Part shown: positions 37,384 through 41,552 of the stretch, in pieces
How the letters are laid out: every line of letters begins with the position of its first letter
Numbering within the stretch: the first letter of the stretch is position 1
Assembly (NCBI GenBank): GCA_014384375.1
Contig: JACNFY010000018.1
Span: forward strand, 1-41,552
DNA length: 41,552 nucleotides
Source of the DNA: Nanobdellati archaeon
GTDB taxonomy: Archaea > Nanobdellota > Nanobdellia > Woesearchaeales > GCA-2686295
Direction of reading: 5' to 3'
The notes under the pieces: generated by a model
Seen by the model: only the letters and a program-made list of their open reading frames with translations
Database searches by the model: none
Told to the model about the DNA's origin: nothing
Position numbers and translations under genes: made by a program

Positions 37384-39366
37384 ATGACTCGATTAATTAG
37401 TTTGAAGATGGTTAATTATAGGCCGTTTTATGGGAAAGATAATATTATCTCTTTTAGTACGAACCCTAAAAAACCTTTTAATATAGTCTTTGCGGGGACT
37501 GGAGGCGGAAAAACTACTATTTTAGATGCGATGGCCTGGTGCATGTATGGTAAAGAGATTCATAAGCCAGATCCCTACCCGATGTTAAATGATAGAAAGA
37601 GAGATGAATTAAAAAAAGGAGAGACTGCTGGTGTTCAAATTGAAATAATCATGGGAAAAAGTGAAAAGGAAATAGATTGTGTTTTATCAAGAACTGTTAC
37701 TTTCATTAAAGATGAGAGGGGTGTAAAGCCAATTGATGTTAGTGAACAAACTAAAGCAAAAGTTAAGGGACCACGCAACAATCTAATAGGGGCCAGCTTT
37801 GATGTTGTAGTAGATAGAATTTTTCCAGAAGATATACAACATCTGTTCATGTTCGATGGAGAAGCGTTACAAAAATTTTTTGATGAAGATAACATAGAAA
37901 ATACAAAAAATGCAATTATAGACATTACACAAATAGATTTTCTGAAGTCTACTATTAAACATTTAAAAGAGGTTAGTAAAAGCTACAAACAAGATGAAGA
38001 AGAGAACCCTAAAATCCAAGAGTATAAAACTTTAATAAGAAGTGTAGATAAAGAAATAGATCGTCATAACATAGAAAAGAAAAAAACACAAGAAAACCTA
38101 GATTCTGCTAAAAAAAACTACGCCTCCGCATTAGAAAAACTAAAAAAAATTGGTGCAGGTGATAAAGATATTAAAAAATTGATAGAAGAAGAAAAAAAAA
38201 TCTTAGAGAAACTAAAAGAAACTAAAAAAGAGTTAGATGATTTAGAGGAGGAAAGTTTCAAACACCTTTTAAATTCAGTTCCCACTCTTTTTTGTAAAAA
38301 AGAACTTAAAAAAGCAATAAAAATTATTGATGAACAATATGGTTCTGGAGAACTGCCACCAGACCCAATAAAAATTGATTTCTTGAATAAATTATTAAAT
38401 GAAAAAAAGGAGTGTATTTGTGGAACGCCTTTAAAAAAAGGTAGCAAAGAAAGAAAAAAAGTTGAAGAATATAGAGATAGAGCGCCTCTTTCAAAATACG
38501 AACCAGAAATAAGGCATGGACAAGGTGCAATGAAAGTAATTCTAAGTAAAACTTCAAATTTTTTAGATGAAAGGAAAAAATACTATGAAACAATTAAAAA
38601 AAAGACAGCCATCATTAATGATTTAAATAATCAACATAAATTAAAGAAAAAAGAAAGAAAAGGCTTGAATGAGCAAGAACTAAATTCTTTATCCTCTGAA
38701 AGAGATTTTCAATTTGCTGAAATAGAACGATATAATAAGCGAATAGGGGAACTAAACCACGAAATAGTTGACAACAATAAGCAAAAAACGCGTTGGGATG
38801 ATGAAAAAAGAAAATTAGAAAAGGAACAGATTAAGAATAAGGAGCAGAGAAAAAAGTTTGAAATTTGTGATATCGCAATAACTTTCTTTCAAAAAATAAA
38901 GGACGAACTCATAGTTGAAGTGAAAGATGAGATTGAGAAAAAAACAAACGAACTTTTTAAGAAAGGTGTAGATGAACCTAGAGTATCAGAAGTTCAAATA
39001 ACAGATGATTTTGAATGCCGAGTTTTAAACAAACGTGGTGAATCTATATACGGAGGTCTTTCCTCTGGACAGAAGGAAATTTTGGCTGTTTCGTTTATGA
39101 TTGCCTTACGTAAGGAATCTGGTTTTGATTCCCCGATATTATTTGATTATCCTTGGGGAAGAATAGACCCCGAAAAAACCGTGGAACTCATAAACTCTCT
39201 GAAAGAAGTCCTTAAAAATGTACAAGTTAACTTCTTTTTGATTCGAGGGAGAGAATTTACAGATTCAGTAAAGCATCACATGAAAGATTATACTGGGGCG
39301 TTGTACGAGATAAGAAAGGAAAAAAACAAGCCTGAAAGCAAGGTGAAAAAACATGAAAGAAAGTGA
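37384..39366 (+). CDS. SMC/Rad50/DndD-like AAA ATPase with coiled coil and partial zinc-hook-like CxC
   Basis: FAGTGGGKTTILDAMAWCMYG Walker A; FMFDGEAL; long coiled coil with ECICGTPL; YGGLSSGQKEILAVSF signature; SPILFDYPWGRID Walker B region. Confidence 0.85.
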   Translation: MTRLISLKMVNYRPFYGKDNIISFSTNPKKPFNIVFAGTGGGKTTILDAMAWCMYGKEIHKPDPYPMLNDRKRDELKKGETAGVQIEIIMGKSEKEIDCVLSRTVTFIKDERGVKPIDVSEQTKAKVKGPRNNLIGASFDVVVDRIFPEDIQHLFMFDGEALQKFFDEDNIENTKNAIIDITQIDFLKSTIKHLKEVSKSYKQDEEENPKIQEYKTLIRSVDKEIDRHNIEKKKTQENLDSAKKNYASALEKLKKIGAGDKDIKKLIEEEKKILEKLKETKKELDDLEEESFKHLLNSVPTLFCKKELKKAIKIIDEQYGSGELPPDPIKIDFLNKLLNEKKECICGTPLKKGSKERKKVEEYRDRAPLSKYEPEIRHGQGAMKVILSKTSNFLDERKKYYETIKKKTAIINDLNNQHKLKKKERKGLNEQELNSLSSERDFQFAEIERYNKRIGELNHEIVDNNKQKTRWDDEKRKLEKEQIKNKEQRKKFEICDIAITFFQKIKDELIVEVKDEIEKKTNELFKKGVDEPRVSEVQITDDFECRVLNKRGESIYGGLSSGQKEILAVSFMIALRKESGFDSPILFDYPWGRIDPEKTVELINSLKEVLKNVQVNFFLIRGREFTDSVKHHMKDYTGALYEIRKEKNKPESKVKKHERK

Positions 39367-39775
39367 GGCTCCTAGAGAATTAGCAATAGAAGAATCAAAA
39401 CATTCCTTTTATGAAGATTTAAAAGCAGGAAAAATTTTTCCTGAGTTAAAAGGATATGAAATGGCATATCTCTTCATTATTGCAATGGCATATGGAGTTT
39501 ATTTCAAAAGCTGGGAACCAATAAAAAACGCAAAACGTTCAATCTCCAGGTCTTTTATAGAAAAAGATTTTGAATGGTTAATTAAAGCAGTTGCAATTAC
39601 TTCCTCTAAAGAAAGGGTTAATATTATTCCAGACAAAGCAGAAATTTATAAGATCGCTGAAGAATATGCCAATGGAGGAATTGGAATAATAGAAAAGATT
39701 CTTAAAAAGAGTAAGCCTGGGGAATTTGAGACAACTATGGAGAAAGAATTGAGCAAAATTCAAAAGGAGAAATGA
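39353..39775 (+). CDS. Small protein resembling Dnd-system-associated small proteins (dnd_assoc_4-like pattern)
   Basis: ELKGYEMAYLFIIAMAYGVYFKSW...IAEEYANGGIGIIEKIL; 14-nt overlap with ATPase gene. Confidence 0.4.
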   Translation: MKESEAPRELAIEESKHSFYEDLKAGKIFPELKGYEMAYLFIIAMAYGVYFKSWEPIKNAKRSISRSFIEKDFEWLIKAVAITSSKERVNIIPDKAEIYKIAEEYANGGIGIIEKILKKSKPGEFETTMEKELSKIQKEK

Positions 39776-40191
39776 CATGGGGAACATACTATCTTATCAA
39801 ACATTCTTCAAAAAAAGAAGATCCAGAATTTGGCCAGAGACAAGAACATATTCATTTTAAAATCCATTTAGATAATCAAAAAACATTGACTTCTTATGTT
39901 TTGCCTCAGAAAAAGTTTGATCCTAAAAAGAAAACTAATCTCATTTATATGGGCAGATTTGATGTTGATTCTGCTTTAAGCTATGGGAAAATAATAGAAA
40001 AAGGAATCATAGATAAAATAGGTCCACACCAATTTACTATCAGTGATAAGTTTATTATTAGCATATATCAACCTCCAAAGATGAAAGAACAAAAAAGTAA
40101 GATGTTTTTTGTTTCTTATAAACCTCTAGAAAGACCTAAAAGATGGTGGGAAAAATATAAAAAAATAGCAGAGTTATCTAAGAGAGGTTAA
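39772..40191 (+). CDS. Unknown 139-aa protein, last gene of helicase/SMC operon
   Basis: ATGA overlap with the preceding gene. Confidence 0.55.
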   Translation: MTWGTYYLIKHSSKKEDPEFGQRQEHIHFKIHLDNQKTLTSYVLPQKKFDPKKKTNLIYMGRFDVDSALSYGKIIEKGIIDKIGPHQFTISDKFIISIYQPPKMKEQKSKMFFVSYKPLERPKRWWEKYKKIAELSKRG

Positions 40192-40199
40192 TATTTCTT

Positions 40200-41432
40200 T
40201 TAATTCTGAAATTTAAGTTTGAATAAATTTTCAAGAACTTTTTTTACTACTTTCATATAATCTTCAATTTGATGATCTGTTATGCCTCCTGTAGCACGTC
40301 TATGGATAAGATCACAACGAAGTTTATAATAGTAAGCTATTTTTTTCCAGAGAGTTTTTGTTAACTTTATATACTTTTTAACTTCTTTATGTACATCTAT
40401 TCGATTCTCAAAAAGATTATTTATGCTTTGTTGACTGTATGTGATATTTGAGTCGTTAACTAAGAATTCCTTAAAAGCAATTTCAAGCGTGCTATCTAGA
40501 ATAATAAGACCTATACGATTTTTTTGTTCTAGTTTTTTCTTTTTGAAGATTATATCAACAGCGACCACACCTTCGTATAATCCTATAGTCCAAGGTTTCT
40601 TTTCCGCTATTTTTTTATTCAAATCTCCCAAATCACTATATCTTGGTTTTGATTTTGGTAAAGGTGGGAGATATGATTTCTTTTCTGTTCGAAAATCATC
40701 AATTTTCACAGATTTTATTTTTCCTTCTGAGTACTTGAAAACTTTTTGTGGCCAATCACCACTTAATCTGCGTGAGAGAGATGCATAATCTTTGACAACT
40801 TTTACCAACCAGCTTCGAAAAGCTAAGAATACAGGGTGTTTTGTATCAACTTCGGATTTGCTACTGTTCCAAGGCATTGATTGAGATTCTCCTTTAAGAA
40901 ATACAAAAACCTTAACTAGAGAAATAGTATCATGAGGTTTGCCCGCTAATCCTGTAGTAAAACCGACAGTATAACTTTTTAGTGCTCTCGAAATCAAACG
41001 ATCATTACAATAAAAATAAACCCCGTATTCTCCTCCTGCAGGATTTAATTTGCTAATGGGTCGAGATAATCCAGCAATAACTTCAACTTCAACAGGATTA
41101 AAATCTGGAGTGATTATTCTTCCATGATATCTATGAGGAAGAAAATCTGGTGGATATGACCAGTTTTCAAAAGTTAGTGATTTCAAGTTTTCAAGACCGA
41201 GTTTAATAGTTAACAGTTTGGATTTTAAAAATTTTGCATATGTACTTTGAAGATGATTTTTAAGGATTGATAAGTTTTCATCTGTTATAGTTAATCTAAG
41301 CCTTTGTAATTGAATAATCGTAGAGTCTTCATCTATAGGATTAACTTCATAATATGGCAAAGACCAATTGTCTTGATCTTGAAGCCAGTCTTCATCAAAT
41401 TCTATTCTATAGGTTTTCTTTTTTTTATTTTT
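40200..41432 (-). CDS. C-terminal part of a GHKL/MORC-like ATPase (S5/transducer-like region) with C-terminal HEPN-like domain
   Basis: GEYGVYFYCNDRLISRAL...MPWNSSKSEVDTKHPVF resembles the GHKL transducer region; C-term KLRCDLIHRRATGG (Rx4H). Frame stays open to 41432 beyond the track start at 41360. Confidence 0.55.
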   Translation of the reverse strand, partial: KNKKKKTYRIEFDEDWLQDQDNWSLPYYEVNPIDEDSTIIQLQRLRLTITDENLSILKNHLQSTYAKFLKSKLLTIKLGLENLKSLTFENWSYPPDFLPHRYHGRIITPDFNPVEVEVIAGLSRPISKLNPAGGEYGVYFYCNDRLISRALKSYTVGFTTGLAGKPHDTISLVKVFVFLKGESQSMPWNSSKSEVDTKHPVFLAFRSWLVKVVKDYASLSRRLSGDWPQKVFKYSEGKIKSVKIDDFRTEKKSYLPPLPKSKPRYSDLGDLNKKIAEKKPWTIGLYEGVVAVDIIFKKKKLEQKNRIGLIILDSTLEIAFKEFLVNDSNITYSQQSINNLFENRIDVHKEVKKYIKLTKTLWKKIAYYYKLRCDLIHRRATGGITDHQIEDYMKVVKKVLENLFKLKFQN

Positions 41433-41453
41433 TTAAAAAATTTTAAATTTTTA

Positions 41454-41552
41454 ATCAAAGCAAAAAATTGCTCTTTTTGTTCCACGGCCAAAGTAACAAT
41501 TAATATCTTCTGTTGTTAATTTACTTGTTTGTCAAGGACTTATAGCAAAATA
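41454..41552 (-). pseudogene. N-terminal portion of the same GHKL ATPase, separated by two in-frame TAA codons; continues off the window
   Basis: Same reading frame gives QTSKLTTEDINCYFGRGTKRAIFCFD* then an A/T-only stretch with a second stop before KKKKTYRIEFDEDWL. Confidence 0.45.

Noticed and set aside
35053-39366. Calling the locus a known Dnd or DISARM system
   Set aside because: No DndA/B/C/E, methyltransferase or DrmA/B-like combination visible; only the DndD-like ATPase and a weak small-protein resemblance
41310-41519. 69-aa plus-strand ORF at the right end
   Set aside because: Antisense to the GHKL-like frame and dominated by A/T homopolymers

Overview
The window looks like an archaeal contig, probably DPANN/Woesearchaeota-like. 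This is inferred from TATA-type promoters about 25-30 nt upstream of start codons, PGF-pre-PGF surface proteins, an Mth938-family protein and many small toxin-antitoxin modules. No rRNA, tRNA or CRISPR array was recognised. Left part (0-13 kb): a 2335-aa Cys/Trp-rich repeat surface protein, a small lipoprotein, a thermolysin-like secreted metalloprotease with a PGF-pre-PGF domain, and an SLT+LysM murein-hydrolase-like protein. Middle (13-30 kb): an orphan asparaginase C-domain-like protein, an M49-like metallopeptidase, and a co-directional grpE-dnaK-(PEP swivel domain)x2-OLD nuclease-dnaJ cluster. It also holds a RelE-like module, Mth938, small membrane proteins, a nitroreductase and a 13-repeat Cys-containing secreted protein. 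Right part (29.5-41.5 kb): a dense defence/TA island. It contains wHTH-MNT/HEPN, toxin/YgiT-AbrB, DUF4258-like/DUF2283-like, a DEDDh exonuclease, and an AbiE-like pair flanked by a 147-bp direct duplication of the exonuclease 5' end. Beyond these lies a PLD-helicase / small ORF / DndD-like SMC ATPase / two small proteins operon, convergent with a GHKL(MORC-like)-HEPN gene that is interrupted by in-frame stops. The last multigene cluster is the best candidate for an undescribed system. All family calls come from reading motifs by eye; no database search was run.
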